Assembly: GCF_020523925.1 (NCBI RefSeq) | Contig: NZ_JAJAPW010000003.1 | Span: 248,001-312,000 of the forward strand | Direction of reading: 5' to 3' | DNA: 64,000 nt | DNA from: Neotamlana laminarinivorans | GTDB taxonomy: Bacteria; Bacteroidota; Bacteroidia; Flavobacteriales; Flavobacteriaceae | Shown: positions 8,969 through 17,642 of the stretch, in pieces | How positions within the stretch are numbered: position 1 is the first letter of the stretch | Layout of the letters: each line of letters starts with the position of its first letter | Notes under the pieces: model-generated | The model's input: the letters and a program-made list of their open reading frames with translations, nothing else | Told to the model about the DNA's origin: nothing | Databases searched by the model: none | Translations under genes and position numbers: made by a program

Positions 8969-9358
8969 ATGAAGCATTTTAAAAAATTAACAATTTTACT
9001 ATTAATTTTTAGTTTGCACGTATCTTGTTCTGATGATTTAGATGATAATATTAATGAAATGTTGGGGGTTTGGGAGTATACTACAGAAGTTGATGATGTA
9101 ATTTATACAAGCCAACTTGTGTTAGGAACAAATAATGAAGCAGCTAAAATTCAGCTGATAGAAAATTCTGAAGGAGAGGTAACTTCTAGCTTCGTTGGCA
9201 GAACTTGGAGAAAAGAAAATAATTCTGTGGTTTTAGTAGAAACAAACTCCGAGGAAATTTTTAATTTAATAAATTCACAAGAGTTAGTGTCTGCAGAAAA
9301 CGCTGATATTGTTTATGTTAAAGTGTCAAGCAACTATACAGATTATCTAACAGAATAA
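8969..9358 (+). CDS. small lipoprotein of unknown function
   Basis: A 129-residue protein with a signal peptide and lipobox HVSC (Cys near 20). SDDLDDN follows the Cys; this acidic stretch resembles the lipoprotein export signal that directs flavobacterial lipoproteins to the cell surface. The rest is short and beta-rich, with GVWEYTT near the mature N-terminus and a TYTSQLVLGT-like strand pattern, as in lipocalin-like or META-like small lipoproteins. I do not recognise the family. It follows mtaB by 87 bp in the same direction. Confidence 0.7.
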   Translation: MKHFKKLTILLLIFSLHVSCSDDLDDNINEMLGVWEYTTEVDDVIYTSQLVLGTNNEAAKIQLIENSEGEVTSSFVGRTWRKENNSVVLVETNSEEIFNLINSQELVSAENADIVYVKVSSNYTDYLTE

Positions 9359-9363
9359 AAAAA

Positions 9364-9386
9364 CTGAAAGTGTTATTTACTTTCAG
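9364..9386 (-). terminator. hairpin terminator between the convergent lipoprotein and acetyltransferase-like genes
   Basis: The stem CTGAAAGT / ACTTTCAG has a 7-nt loop. On the minus strand it is followed by seven T, so it best terminates the minus-strand gene. On the plus strand the downstream tract is weak. Confidence 0.6.
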
Positions 9387-9417
9387 CTTTATAAAAAATT
9401 TAATTCCTTTTAAAAAC

Positions 9418-9714
9418 TTAAATTCTAACACCAACAGGAAGCATACGTTTATATTTACGATTACTTCTTACAAATTTAGCTATCTCAGGGCTAGTTGGTA
9501 CTAAACTTAAGTTGCGTTCTTTAATATTTTCAAAAACAATTTCTAAAAAATCCTTTTTAAAATTTGTGTTTTCAACACTACTAGGAATAACCAATTTAGT
9601 TAAAAATATTTTTCTTTCCTGTAATGAATACTCAATCGTAGCTAATTGATTATCAACTTTTAACTCAAATTGGCGTAAAAAGTCATTATCAATTAGTTCA
9701 GCAGCCTCAACCAT
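9418..9714 (-). CDS. small GNAT-fold protein (YjdJ-type N-acetyltransferase domain)
   Basis: A 98-residue protein with the short GNAT_YjdJ layout. It has an N-terminal strand pair (FELKVDNQLATIEYSL near 16-31), the LTKLVIPSSVENTNFKKDFLEIVFENIKE block near 38-67, and the end motif LVPTSPEIAKFVRSNRKYK. In relatives the acetyl-CoA loop reads RGxG. Here the region around residues 45-52 reads SSVENTNF and lacks those glycines, so catalytic ability is doubtful. Substrates of this family are not established. It is monocistronic and convergent with the lipoprotein gene. Confidence 0.75.
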   Translation of the reverse strand: MVEAAELIDNDFLRQFELKVDNQLATIEYSLQERKIFLTKLVIPSSVENTNFKKDFLEIVFENIKERNLSLVPTSPEIAKFVRSNRKYKRMLPVGVRI

Positions 9715-9880
9715 GTTATAAAATTTTAAATTAAGCGGAAAAGTAAAAATAGTGAAGACTATTTTATAAGTTTACAATGCAAATATACGAAATTTTTCGG
9801 GCTTTACTGTTAAAATTGGGCTTAATGTATTAGTATATAAAGTATTAACAGTGTCCTTTTAAAATAGCTAGAATTTTAAT

Positions 9881-10555
9881 ATGAAAAAAAATGATATTAT
9901 ACATGTGTATTTCATGCCAGGAATGGCTGCGAGTCCCAATATTTTTGAACGCATAAAGTTGCCCGAAAATCAATTTAAAGTTCATTTTTTGGAATGGATT
10001 ATACCTACTAAAAATGAACCAATGATAAGTTATGTTTCCCGTCTGGCAAAACAGCAAATAAGCCATCAAAACATTGTGCTAATTGGGGTTTCATTTGGTG
10101 GTGTTATTGTACAAGAACTTAGTAAAATTATAAACACAAGGAAGTTAATTATTGTGTCTAGTGTTAAATCTAATAAAGAGTTGCCAAAACGCATGAAATT
10201 TGCGAAAATTACTAAGTTTTATAAACTAGCTCCAACCAAATTAGCTAGTAATATAGATTTGCTTTCAAAATATGCATTAGGTAAACAGGTTTCAAAACGA
10301 ATAGAGCTTTACAAAACATATCTATCGGTTAATAACGAACAATATTTAAAATGGGCCATAAAAAATATGGTATGTTGGAAACAAACAGAATATAGTCCAG
10401 ATATAACTCATATACATGGAGATGCAGATACCGTTTTTCCAATAAAAAATATTTCAAATTGTAAAACAATAAAAGGCGGAACCCACGTTATGATTTTAAA
10501 CAAATACAAGTGGTTTAACGAAAATCTACCAACTATAATTTTAAATAGCTACTAA
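9881..10555 (+). CDS. alpha/beta hydrolase
   Basis: A 224-residue cytoplasmic serine hydrolase of unknown substrate. The nucleophile elbow GVSFGG puts the catalytic Ser at 71. HGDADTVFP near 180 supplies the likely Asp and GGTHVMIL near 200 the His. HVYFMPGMAAS at residues 8-18 resembles the oxyanion region. No signal peptide is visible. It is separated from the downstream lytic transglycosylase by 43 bp, and that gene has its own -7 element. Confidence 0.85.
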   Translation: MKKNDIIHVYFMPGMAASPNIFERIKLPENQFKVHFLEWIIPTKNEPMISYVSRLAKQQISHQNIVLIGVSFGGVIVQELSKIINTRKLIIVSSVKSNKELPKRMKFAKITKFYKLAPTKLASNIDLLSKYALGKQVSKRIELYKTYLSVNNEQYLKWAIKNMVCWKQTEYSPDITHIHGDADTVFPIKNISNCKTIKGGTHVMILNKYKWFNENLPTIILNSY

Positions 10556-10565
10556 TGTTATCGAA

Positions 10566-10573
10566 TATTTTTG
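10566..10573 (+). promoter_or_regulatory. -7 promoter element of lytic transglycosylase gene
   Basis: TATTTTTG lies 25 bp before the ATG at 10599. No -33 TTG is found at 19 bp. Confidence 0.45.
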
Positions 10574-10598
10574 CTAATTTTACCGAAACTTATTAAAC

Positions 10599-11519
10599 AT
10601 GAAGATAGTACAGAAAGCCTTGGCGTTTGTGGGATTATTAAGTTTATGTGGCTTATTTATATACGCTTTACAAGACGCTCCAACCGACGAAAATTTTGAA
10701 ACAAAATTAATAAACGATTATAATGTTTACGCATTACAAATTCCTGATAATTTAGAATTTGCAGGAGAACCATTACCGCTTAGTAACCCAGATATTTACG
10801 AACGTATGGATAGGGAATTGCTTGTAAATACCTATTGGCAATCAAATGGCTTACTTATGTTTAAGCGTGCTGAAAAATATTTCCCTATAATAGAACCTAT
10901 TCTTGCTAAATATGGCGTTCCAGACGATTTTAAATATTTAGCAGTTATAGAAAGCGGTTTAACCAACGCAGTATCTCCAGCAGGAGCACGAGGTGTTTGG
11001 CAAATAATGAAAACTACTGGTCGTGAAAATGGACTAGAAATTAACGAGAATGTAGATGAACGCTATCACTTAGAAAAAGCAACAGAAGTGGCTTGTAAAT
11101 ATTTACTTCGTTCTAAAGCTAAACTTGGTTCTTGGACACTTGCTGCTGCTGCATATAACGCAGGTACCTCAGGAATTTCAAGACGTTTAAAAGAGCAACA
11201 GGTTACTAATTATTACGATTTGTTGCTTGGTGAAGAAACCGGAAGATATATGTTTAGAATTGTGGCTTTAAAAGAAATTTTATCTCATCCTGCTAAATAC
11301 GGTTTTAATTTTAGAAGCAAAGATTTATATAAAAACGTGCCAACTTATAAAGTAGAAGTTGACACAGCTGTAACAGATTTTTCAAAGTTTGCTCAGAATT
11401 TTAAAATTAACTACAAGATTTTAAAATTACACAACCCATGGCTTAGAGAACCACATTTAAATAATAAATCCAGAAAAGTATATCATATAGAAATTCCTGA
11501 AGAAGGCTACTATCAATAA
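10599..11519 (+). CDS. membrane-linked lytic transglycosylase (SLT domain, MltD-like)
   Basis: Cleaves the MurNAc-GlcNAc bond of peptidoglycan with formation of 1,6-anhydroMurNAc, in the periplasm. The N-terminal hydrophobic stretch (residues 8-25) is a signal anchor or signal peptide. The SLT catalytic core spans about 105-235. The catalytic Glu is in YLAVIESGL (Glu118), followed by SPAGARGVWQIM and AAAYNAGTSGI. The C-terminal part (about 260-306) may be a degenerate LysM-like region, but this is weak. Cardiolipin synthase follows 8 bp later in the same direction. Confidence 0.9.
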   Translation: MKIVQKALAFVGLLSLCGLFIYALQDAPTDENFETKLINDYNVYALQIPDNLEFAGEPLPLSNPDIYERMDRELLVNTYWQSNGLLMFKRAEKYFPIIEPILAKYGVPDDFKYLAVIESGLTNAVSPAGARGVWQIMKTTGRENGLEINENVDERYHLEKATEVACKYLLRSKAKLGSWTLAAAAYNAGTSGISRRLKEQQVTNYYDLLLGEETGRYMFRIVALKEILSHPAKYGFNFRSKDLYKNVPTYKVEVDTAVTDFSKFAQNFKINYKILKLHNPWLREPHLNNKSRKVYHIEIPEEGYYQ

Positions 11520-11527
11520 ATATTGGT

Positions 11528-12985
11528 ATGTTTAAATTCATAGGAAATAATATTTGGCTTTTTTTAATTATACTTAATTATGTTATCGCTGTTTCTGCTG
11601 TAATAACAGTAATTTTAAAAAATTTAAATCCCACAAAAACACTATCATACATTGTTGTATTAGTGTTTTTTCCTTTTTTAGGCCCTTTGGTTTATTATCT
11701 TTTTGGGCAAGAATACCGGAAAAATAAAATTTTTAACAGGAAGTATGTTCTAAATAAAGCCGTAATAAAAGCAGTAAAAAAAGAACAAGCTTTTAGTAAG
11801 CAACAACTGCAAAAAGTTAATAATTATTTAGATGAAAAGGTAAAATTAGTAAAGCTGCTTCATAGTAATCAAAACGAGCCGTTAACTTTAAGAAATAATA
11901 TTGATATTTTAAAAAACGGTGATGATAAGTTCAAGAAACTATTTGCCGATATAAAACAAGCAAAACATCATATTAATATTGAATATTATATAATTAAAGA
12001 TGATGTAATAGGTTCAAAACTACTCAATTTATTATGCGAAAAAGCTAAAGAAGGTGTAATTGTTAGAATGAGTTATGATGATGTAGGAAGTAAAATTTCT
12101 AACAAAATGAAATCTAAACTTACTCATTGCGGTATAAAACACCATGCATTTATGCCCGTTTTATTACCTAAGTTTACAGGAAAGATGAATTATCGAAATC
12201 ATCGAAAAATAGCAATTATAGATGGTGAAATTGGTTACGTTGGGGGTATAAATATAGGTGATGAATACGTAAATGCTAACAATAAAACATTTTGGCGCGA
12301 TACACATTTAAGAATACAAGGTGAAGCGGTTAGGTCTTTACAAATTCATTTTTTATCTACATGGCATTTTGTTTCAAATGAGCGTATTGACGATTTTAAG
12401 TTGTTTTTTCCAGATTTAGAAGAAACAAATAAAAATGATGTAGGCTTACAAATAGCAGCCAGTGGGCCAGATACAGATTGGGCTAACATTATGGAGTTAA
12501 CTCTAACAGCTATAATAACAGCAAGTGATTATGTATATATAACTACACCATATTTTGTGCCTAATGACGAAATGATTAAAGCCCTACAAATTGCATCAAA
12601 AAGTGGGGTAGACGTTAGGTTGCTAATTCCAGAAAAGTCAGACTCTTGGGTGGTAAAGCATGCATCAAATTCATACTTAGAAGGCTTGTTTAAAGCAGGG
12701 ATAAAAGTATATAAATATCAAAAAGGCTTTATACATGCAAAAACTATGGTAGTTGACGATGTTTTTGCCATGGTTGGAACCTCTAATATGGATTATCGAA
12801 GTTTCAATATTAATTTTGAAATCAATTCGGTAATTTATGATAAAGTAAAAGCTAAAGAATTAAAATCTCATTTTCAACAAGATTTAGAAGACAGTAAAGT
12901 AGTAAATCCAGAGGTTTATATAAAACGTTCTAAATTCGATAAGTTAAAAGAATCATATTGCAGGCTTTGGTCTCCCTTAATATAA
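11528..12985 (+). CDS. cls: cardiolipin synthase
   Basis: Phospholipase-D-superfamily enzyme that condenses two phosphatidylglycerols into cardiolipin and glycerol at the inner membrane. Two N-terminal helices (about 9-30 and 39-60) are followed by two HKD motifs. The first is HRKIAIIDG (His225, Lys227, Asp232) and the second HAKTMVVDD near residue 400, followed by GTSNMDYRS. Length 485 is usual for bacterial Cls. It starts 8 bp after the lytic transglycosylase stop, so both are probably co-transcribed, and the unit ends at a long hairpin. Confidence 0.95.
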   Translation: MFKFIGNNIWLFLIILNYVIAVSAVITVILKNLNPTKTLSYIVVLVFFPFLGPLVYYLFGQEYRKNKIFNRKYVLNKAVIKAVKKEQAFSKQQLQKVNNYLDEKVKLVKLLHSNQNEPLTLRNNIDILKNGDDKFKKLFADIKQAKHHINIEYYIIKDDVIGSKLLNLLCEKAKEGVIVRMSYDDVGSKISNKMKSKLTHCGIKHHAFMPVLLPKFTGKMNYRNHRKIAIIDGEIGYVGGINIGDEYVNANNKTFWRDTHLRIQGEAVRSLQIHFLSTWHFVSNERIDDFKLFFPDLEETNKNDVGLQIAASGPDTDWANIMELTLTAIITASDYVYITTPYFVPNDEMIKALQIASKSGVDVRLLIPEKSDSWVVKHASNSYLEGLFKAGIKVYKYQKGFIHAKTMVVDDVFAMVGTSNMDYRSFNINFEINSVIYDKVKAKELKSHFQQDLEDSKVVNPEVYIKRSKFDKLKESYCRLWSPLI

Positions 12986-13018
12986 AAAAGCCTCAAAATT
13001 TTAAATTTTGAAGCTTTT
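12985..13018. terminator. bidirectional terminator between cls and the TPR gene
   Basis: A long stem runs from AAAAGCC-TCAAAATT to AATTTTGA-AGCTTTT, with T-runs on both strands, placed between two convergent stops. Confidence 0.8.
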
Positions 13019-13045
13019 ATTTTTTAAGTTTTAAAACTAAACAGA

Positions 13046-13624
13046 TTATCTCGAGCGCCTTTTTTGCGATCTTAACGAACCGCCAGCACCAAATTGTTGG
13101 TTTGGTCCAGAAGAGCGTTTCATGTTTTGTTTCATCATTTTAATTTGGTCGGTTAGCATACCTTGCTTGTCAAGCTTACTTGCCTCGTTAAGTAGTTTTT
13201 GTGCTTCCTGTTTTCTGCGTTTTGAAAAAGCAATACCAGCTAAATTTAATTTAGCCATAGCTAAATCGTGATCCATAGACAAACCTAATGAAATAGCTTT
13301 TTTAAAATATTTTTCAGCCTCAGTCATATTACTTTGCGAAACCATAATACCATGTAAATAATTGTAATATCCTTGTTGTTTTTTTACTAAAGCAGCTTCA
13401 GGTTTTTTAATTTTATTAAGCCACTTTTTAGCACCCTCAAAATCTTGTTTTCTTAATTTCAAAAAAGCAAGCAGAATAAATTCATTTTTAAAATAAAGAA
13501 AAACAAAAATTGAAGCTAATAAAATAAACATAATGCCATTACCAATGTAGCCCTCGGTAAATTGATAAATAGCATAAGCTAAAATCCCAGCAGCAATTAT
13601 TAATTTTATAATTTTATTGTACAT
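13046..13624 (-). CDS. TPR-containing membrane-anchored protein
   Basis: A 192-residue protein with two N-terminal hydrophobic segments (about 5-22 and 27-45). One to two tetratricopeptide-like units follow, for example residues 96-130 with MTEAEKYFKKAISLGLSMD and FSKRRKQEAQKLLNEASKL. The C-terminus is basic and low in complexity (SSGPNQQFGAGGSLRSQKRRSR). It is probably a scaffold or assembly helper at the inner membrane. Partner and function are unknown. It is monocistronic. Confidence 0.75.
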   Translation of the reverse strand: MYNKIIKLIIAAGILAYAIYQFTEGYIGNGIMFILLASIFVFLYFKNEFILLAFLKLRKQDFEGAKKWLNKIKKPEAALVKKQQGYYNYLHGIMVSQSNMTEAEKYFKKAISLGLSMDHDLAMAKLNLAGIAFSKRRKQEAQKLLNEASKLDKQGMLTDQIKMMKQNMKRSSGPNQQFGAGGSLRSQKRRSR

Positions 13625-13829
13625 ATAATGTTAGTTTTAGAATTTGAAAAAGCTCAAAATTAATCGAATTTTGCCTTTTTGTGATGTTTTAGGTTGCAAA
13701 TAAACTAAATTTTTATGAAAAAAAACGCATCAATATTTGGTTTAAATCTTCTTAAAAGTCAATAATATAAAGGAAATAAATACTATTTTTGTTTTTGAAA
13801 AAAAATATTTAATTTTTTTATAAAAATGA

Positions 13830-13860
13830 TTTGCAAAGTAATAAAGGCTTTGTATATTTG
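13830..13860 (+). promoter_or_regulatory. rpmH promoter (TTTG-N19-TATATTTG)
   Basis: TTTG at 13830-13833 and TATATTTG at 13853-13860 are separated by 19 bp, a full match to the flavobacterial consensus. The 5' leader to the rpmH ATG at 13922 is about 55 nt. The rest of the 297-bp gap upstream is AT-rich with no gene seen. Confidence 0.8.
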
Positions 13861-13921
13861 CCCTCGGTTTTTAAGATACCCAAATACAATAAAGTTTTTC
13901 AGAATTTAAAGATATAAGATA

Positions 13922-14083
13922 ATGAGTAAGAGAACATTTCAGCCTTCTAAAAGAAAGAGAAGAAACAAACACGGTTTTAGAGAAAGAATGGCTTCTGCTA
14001 ATGGTAGAAAAGTATTAGCACGTAGAAGAGCTAAAGGAAGAAAAAGATTATCTGTGTCATCTGAAACTAGACATAAGAAATAA
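13922..14083 (+). CDS. rpmH: 50S ribosomal protein L34
   Basis: A 53-residue, highly basic ribosomal protein of the large subunit. It begins [20 protein letters not shown] and contains [20 protein letters not shown], the universal L34 signature, then a flavobacterial tail ending RHKK. It is not next to rnpA or dnaA as in many other bacteria; here carB follows. It has its own strong promoter and terminator. Confidence 0.97.
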   Translation: MSKRTFQPSKRKRRNKHGFRERMASANGRKVLARRRAKGRKRLSVSSETRHKK

Positions 14084-14106
14084 TGATTTACAATTGTTTA
14101 TAAATT

Positions 14107-14138
14107 AAAGGTGTTGCTTAAGTGTAACGCCTTTTTTT
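14107..14138 (+). terminator. rpmH intrinsic terminator
   Basis: The stem AAAGGTGTT / AACGCCTTT (one G-T wobble) has a 14-nt loop and is followed by a T-run, 23 bp after the rpmH stop. Confidence 0.8.
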
Positions 14139-14153
14139 ATATCTCGTGATTAT

Positions 14154-14161
14154 TATTTTTG
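14154..14161 (+). promoter_or_regulatory. -7 promoter element of carB
   Basis: TATTTTTG lies 34 bp before the carB ATG and after the rpmH terminator. No -33 TTG is visible at 19 bp. Confidence 0.45.
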
Positions 14162-14195
14162 TAAAAAAATATATTAACTCTACATATAAAGCAAA

Positions 14196-17048
14196 ATGCC
14201 AAAGAATTCAAAACTAAAGTCGATACTAATTATTGGGTCTGGGCCAATTATAATTGGACAAGCCTGTGAATTTGATTATTCAGGATCACAAGCTTTAAGA
14301 TCATTACGTGAAGATGGAATTGAGACTATTTTAATAAACTCAAATCCAGCAACAATTATGACCGATCCATCAATGGCCGATCATGTGTATTTATTACCAT
14401 TAAATACAAAGTCAATAATTAAAATTTTAAAAGAACACCCTCAAATTGATGCCGTTTTACCCACTATGGGAGGTCAAACAGCATTAAATTTATGTATTCA
14501 AGCAGACGAAAAAGGTATTTGGGATGATTTTGGTGTTGAAATTATAGGTGTAGATATTGATGCGATAAACATTACTGAAGATAGAGAGCAGTTTAGAGAT
14601 TTAATGGAAAAAATAGGTGTGCCAATGGCTCCTCAAGCTACAGCAACATCTTTTTTAAAGGGTAAAGAAATTGCTCAAAAATTTGGATTTCCATTATGTA
14701 TTCGTTCTTCGTTTACTTTAGGTGGCGCTGGAGCTGCTATTGTTTATGAAGAAAAAGATTTTGATAAATTATTGCGTCATGGTTTAGAAATCTCTCCAAT
14801 TCATGAGGTAATGATTGATAAAGCATTACTTGGCTGGAAAGAGTACGAGTTAGAGTTACTAAGAGATTCAAATGATAATGTTGTTATTATTTGTTCTATT
14901 GAAAATATGGACCCAATGGGTATTCATACAGGAGACTCTATTACAGTAGCCCCAGCCATGACTTTAAGCGATAGAACATACCAACGCATGCGTGATATGG
15001 CCATTCACATGATGCGCAGTATTGGTGATTTTGCAGGTGGTTGTAATGTGCAGTTTGCAGTATCTCCAGACGAAAAAGAAGATATTATTGCCATTGAAAT
15101 TAACCCTCGTGTATCACGTTCTTCTGCATTAGCAAGTAAAGCAACCGGATATCCAATTGCTAAAATTGCTGCTAAATTAGCTTTAGGTTACCATCTAGAT
15201 GAATTAAATAATCAAATTACAAAATCTACATCAGCTTTATTCGAGCCTACTTTAGATTATGTAATTGTAAAAATACCACGTTGGAATTTCGATAAGTTTG
15301 AAGGATCAGATCGAACTTTAGGCCTACAAATGAAAGCTGTAGGTGAAGTAATGGGTATTGGGCGTTCTTTTCAAGAAGCATTACACAAAGCCACACAATC
15401 TTTAGAAATTAAAAGAAATGGTTTAGGTGCTGATGGCAAAGAAAACACCAACTACGAACAAATTATTGAAAAGCTTACTCATGCCTCTTGGGATCGTGTA
15501 TTTACAATATACGATGCCATAAAAATGGGAATTCCTTTAAGTAGAATTTTTGAAATCACTAAAATTGATATGTGGTTCTTAAAGCAATACGAAGAACTAT
15601 ATTTCTTGGAAAAAGAGATTTCTACATTTAAAATAGATTCAATAGATAAAGAATTATTACTTGAAGCTAAACAAAAAGGATATGGCGATAGGCAAATTGC
15701 ACATATGCTTGGATGTTTAGAAAGTGAAGTTTACAATAAGCGTGAAGAATTAGGCATCAATAGAGTTTATAAGTTAGTTGATACTTGTGCTGCCGAATTT
15801 GAAGCAAAAACACCTTATTATTATTCAACGTTTGAAAGTGATATGGAAACTGCTGATGGTAAACGTTACGCGCATAACGAAAGTGTAGTTTCAGATAAAA
15901 AGAAAATAATAGTTTTAGGTTCTGGACCAAACCGAATTGGGCAAGGTATAGAGTTCGATTACTGTTGTGTGCATGGAGTTTACGCAGCCAAAGAGTGTGG
16001 TTACGAAACTATTATGATTAACTGTAACCCAGAAACAGTTTCTACAGATTTTGATACAGCCGATAAATTATATTTCGAGCCTGTATTCTGGGAGCACATC
16101 TACGATATTATTAAACATGAAAAACCAGAAGGTGTAATTGTACAGTTAGGTGGGCAAACAGCTCTTAAACTTGCAGAAAAACTTTCAAGATACGGTGTTA
16201 AAATTATAGGAACTAGTTTTGAGTCTTTAGATTTAGCAGAAGACAGAGGAAGTTTTTCAACATTATTAAAAGAAAACAATATACCTTATCCACAATTTGA
16301 TACAGCCGAAACAGCAGATGAAGCCCTAGCAGTAGCTAAAGAGTTAGATTTTCCAATTCTGGTAAGGCCATCTTATGTATTAGGAGGTCAAGGGATGAAA
16401 ATTGTAATTAACGAAAAAGAACTAGAGAAGCACGTTGTAAGCTTGCTACAAAGTATACCTAATAATAAATTACTTCTAGATCATTATTTAGAAGGCGCAA
16501 TTGAAGCTGAAGCTGATGCCATTTGCGATGGCGAAGAAGTTTACATTATTGGTATAATGGAGCATATTGAGCCTTGTGGAATTCACTCTGGCGATAGTAA
16601 CTCGACATTGCCACCGTTTAACTTAGGTGAGTTTGTTTTACAGCAAATTAAAGATCATACCAAGAAAATTGCATTAGCATTAAATACAGTTGGTTTAATT
16701 AACATACAGTTTGCAGTAAAAGACGATACGGTTTATATTATTGAAGCTAACCCAAGAGCTTCTAGAACAGTGCCGTTTATAGCAAAAGCTTATGGCGAAC
16801 CGTACGTTAATTATGCAACCAAATTAATGTTAGGTGAAAAGAAAATTAAAGATTTTACTTTTAACCCACAACTTGAAGGTTATGCTATAAAACAACCTGT
16901 ATTCTCGTTTAACAAATTTCCGAATGTAGATAAAACTTTAGGGCCAGAAATGAAAAGTACAGGAGAAAGTATTTTGTTTATTGATAGCTTAAAAGATGAT
17001 GCTTTTTACGATTTATATTCTAGACGTAAAATGTATTTAAGTAAATAA
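14196..17048 (+). CDS. carB: carbamoyl-phosphate synthase large subunit, short form without allosteric domain
   Basis: Uses bicarbonate, ammonia (from the CarA glutaminase subunit) and 2 ATP to make carbamoyl phosphate for arginine and pyrimidine synthesis. Two homologous ATP-grasp halves are visible. The first begins LIIGSGPIIIGQACEFDYSG and has GGQTALNL near 95-102. The second begins VLGSGPNRIGQGIEFDYCC near 568 and has LGGQTALKLAEKL. The protein has 950 residues, against about 1070 in E. coli. It stops right after the second synthetase half (FNKFPNVDKTLGPEMKSTGE), so the MGS-like domain that binds UMP and ornithine is missing. carA is not nearby. The upstream gene is rpmH. Confidence 0.97.
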   Translation: MPKNSKLKSILIIGSGPIIIGQACEFDYSGSQALRSLREDGIETILINSNPATIMTDPSMADHVYLLPLNTKSIIKILKEHPQIDAVLPTMGGQTALNLCIQADEKGIWDDFGVEIIGVDIDAINITEDREQFRDLMEKIGVPMAPQATATSFLKGKEIAQKFGFPLCIRSSFTLGGAGAAIVYEEKDFDKLLRHGLEISPIHEVMIDKALLGWKEYELELLRDSNDNVVIICSIENMDPMGIHTGDSITVAPAMTLSDRTYQRMRDMAIHMMRSIGDFAGGCNVQFAVSPDEKEDIIAIEINPRVSRSSALASKATGYPIAKIAAKLALGYHLDELNNQITKSTSALFEPTLDYVIVKIPRWNFDKFEGSDRTLGLQMKAVGEVMGIGRSFQEALHKATQSLEIKRNGLGADGKENTNYEQIIEKLTHASWDRVFTIYDAIKMGIPLSRIFEITKIDMWFLKQYEELYFLEKEISTFKIDSIDKELLLEAKQKGYGDRQIAHMLGCLESEVYNKREELGINRVYKLVDTCAAEFEAKTPYYYSTFESDMETADGKRYAHNESVVSDKKKIIVLGSGPNRIGQGIEFDYCCVHGVYAAKECGYETIMINCNPETVSTDFDTADKLYFEPVFWEHIYDIIKHEKPEGVIVQLGGQTALKLAEKLSRYGVKIIGTSFESLDLAEDRGSFSTLLKENNIPYPQFDTAETADEALAVAKELDFPILVRPSYVLGGQGMKIVINEKELEKHVVSLLQSIPNNKLLLDHYLEGAIEAEADAICDGEEVYIIGIMEHIEPCGIHSGDSNSTLPPFNLGEFVLQQIKDHTKKIALALNTVGLINIQFAVKDDTVYIIEANPRASRTVPFIAKAYGEPYVNYATKLMLGEKKIKDFTFNPQLEGYAIKQPVFSFNKFPNVDKTLGPEMKSTGESILFIDSLKDDAFYDLYSRRKMYLSK

Positions 17049-17061
17049 AAATCATATTTAT

Positions 17062-17092
17062 AAAAAAAGCCGCTTTTTAAGCGGCTTTTTTT
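17062..17092. terminator. bidirectional terminator between carB and thioesterase gene
   Basis: The stem AAAAAGCCGCTT / AAGCGGCTTTTT with a TTTT loop has A- and T-runs on both sides and separates two convergent genes. Confidence 0.93.
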
Positions 17093-17627
17093 ATAAATCA
17101 ATCATAACGTTATGTTGTTTAACAATCTCTAAATAATCATCAATTTTAAATTGTGTAGAATTATATTTTGATGTTCTGTGTTTAGATTGTTCTTGTCTAG
17201 CAATACTTCTAGCAAAACGCCTAACACTATCTACGGTGTTTAAAATTATACCAGGAACTTTAGCGTTATTACCGTTTGCATCTTTAGCAACCATAGTAAA
17301 GTAAGATGAGTTACAGTGTTTTTTTTCACCACTTTGTATATTCTCAGATTCTACACGTAAACCAACTACCATTGAAGTGTTTCCGGTAAAATTAACCGAT
17401 GCTTTTAAGGTTACTAATTCGCCAACTTCAATAGGATTTAAAAAATCTACACGATTTACCGATGCCGTTACACAGTAATGGCCAGAATGTTTTGAGGCAC
17501 AAGCAAAAGCAATTTGATCCATTAAATTTAAAATATGCCCACCATGAATTTTACCACTAAAATTGGAGTGCGATGGTAGCATTAATTCTGTTATAGATAC
17601 TTGAGAGTCTTCAATGTTTTTAAACAT
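17091..17627 (-). CDS. acyl-CoA thioesterase (hotdog fold, YciA/BFIT-like)
   Basis: Hydrolyses acyl-CoA to free acid and CoA in the cytoplasm. The hotdog signature is SGKIHGGHILNLMDQIAFACA near residues 24-44, followed by VTASVNRVDFLNPIEVGE near 54-71 and a second strand set to about 125. The extra C-terminal 50 residues, with charged helices, are usual in flavobacterial homologues. Chain-length preference cannot be read. The gap to the upstream rmuC gene on the same strand is only 15 bp, suggesting an rmuC-thioesterase transcript. Confidence 0.88.
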   Translation of the reverse strand: MFKNIEDSQVSITELMLPSHSNFSGKIHGGHILNLMDQIAFACASKHSGHYCVTASVNRVDFLNPIEVGELVTLKASVNFTGNTSMVVGLRVESENIQSGEKKHCNSSYFTMVAKDANGNNAKVPGIILNTVDSVRRFARSIARQEQSKHRTSKYNSTQFKIDDYLEIVKQHNVMIDL

Positions 17628-17642
17628 ATGTAAATGGGTTTT

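Noticed and set aside
9418-9714. Active GNAT acetyltransferase
   Set aside because: The overall YjdJ layout is present, but the glycine-rich acetyl-CoA loop is not seen, so only a fold assignment is made.
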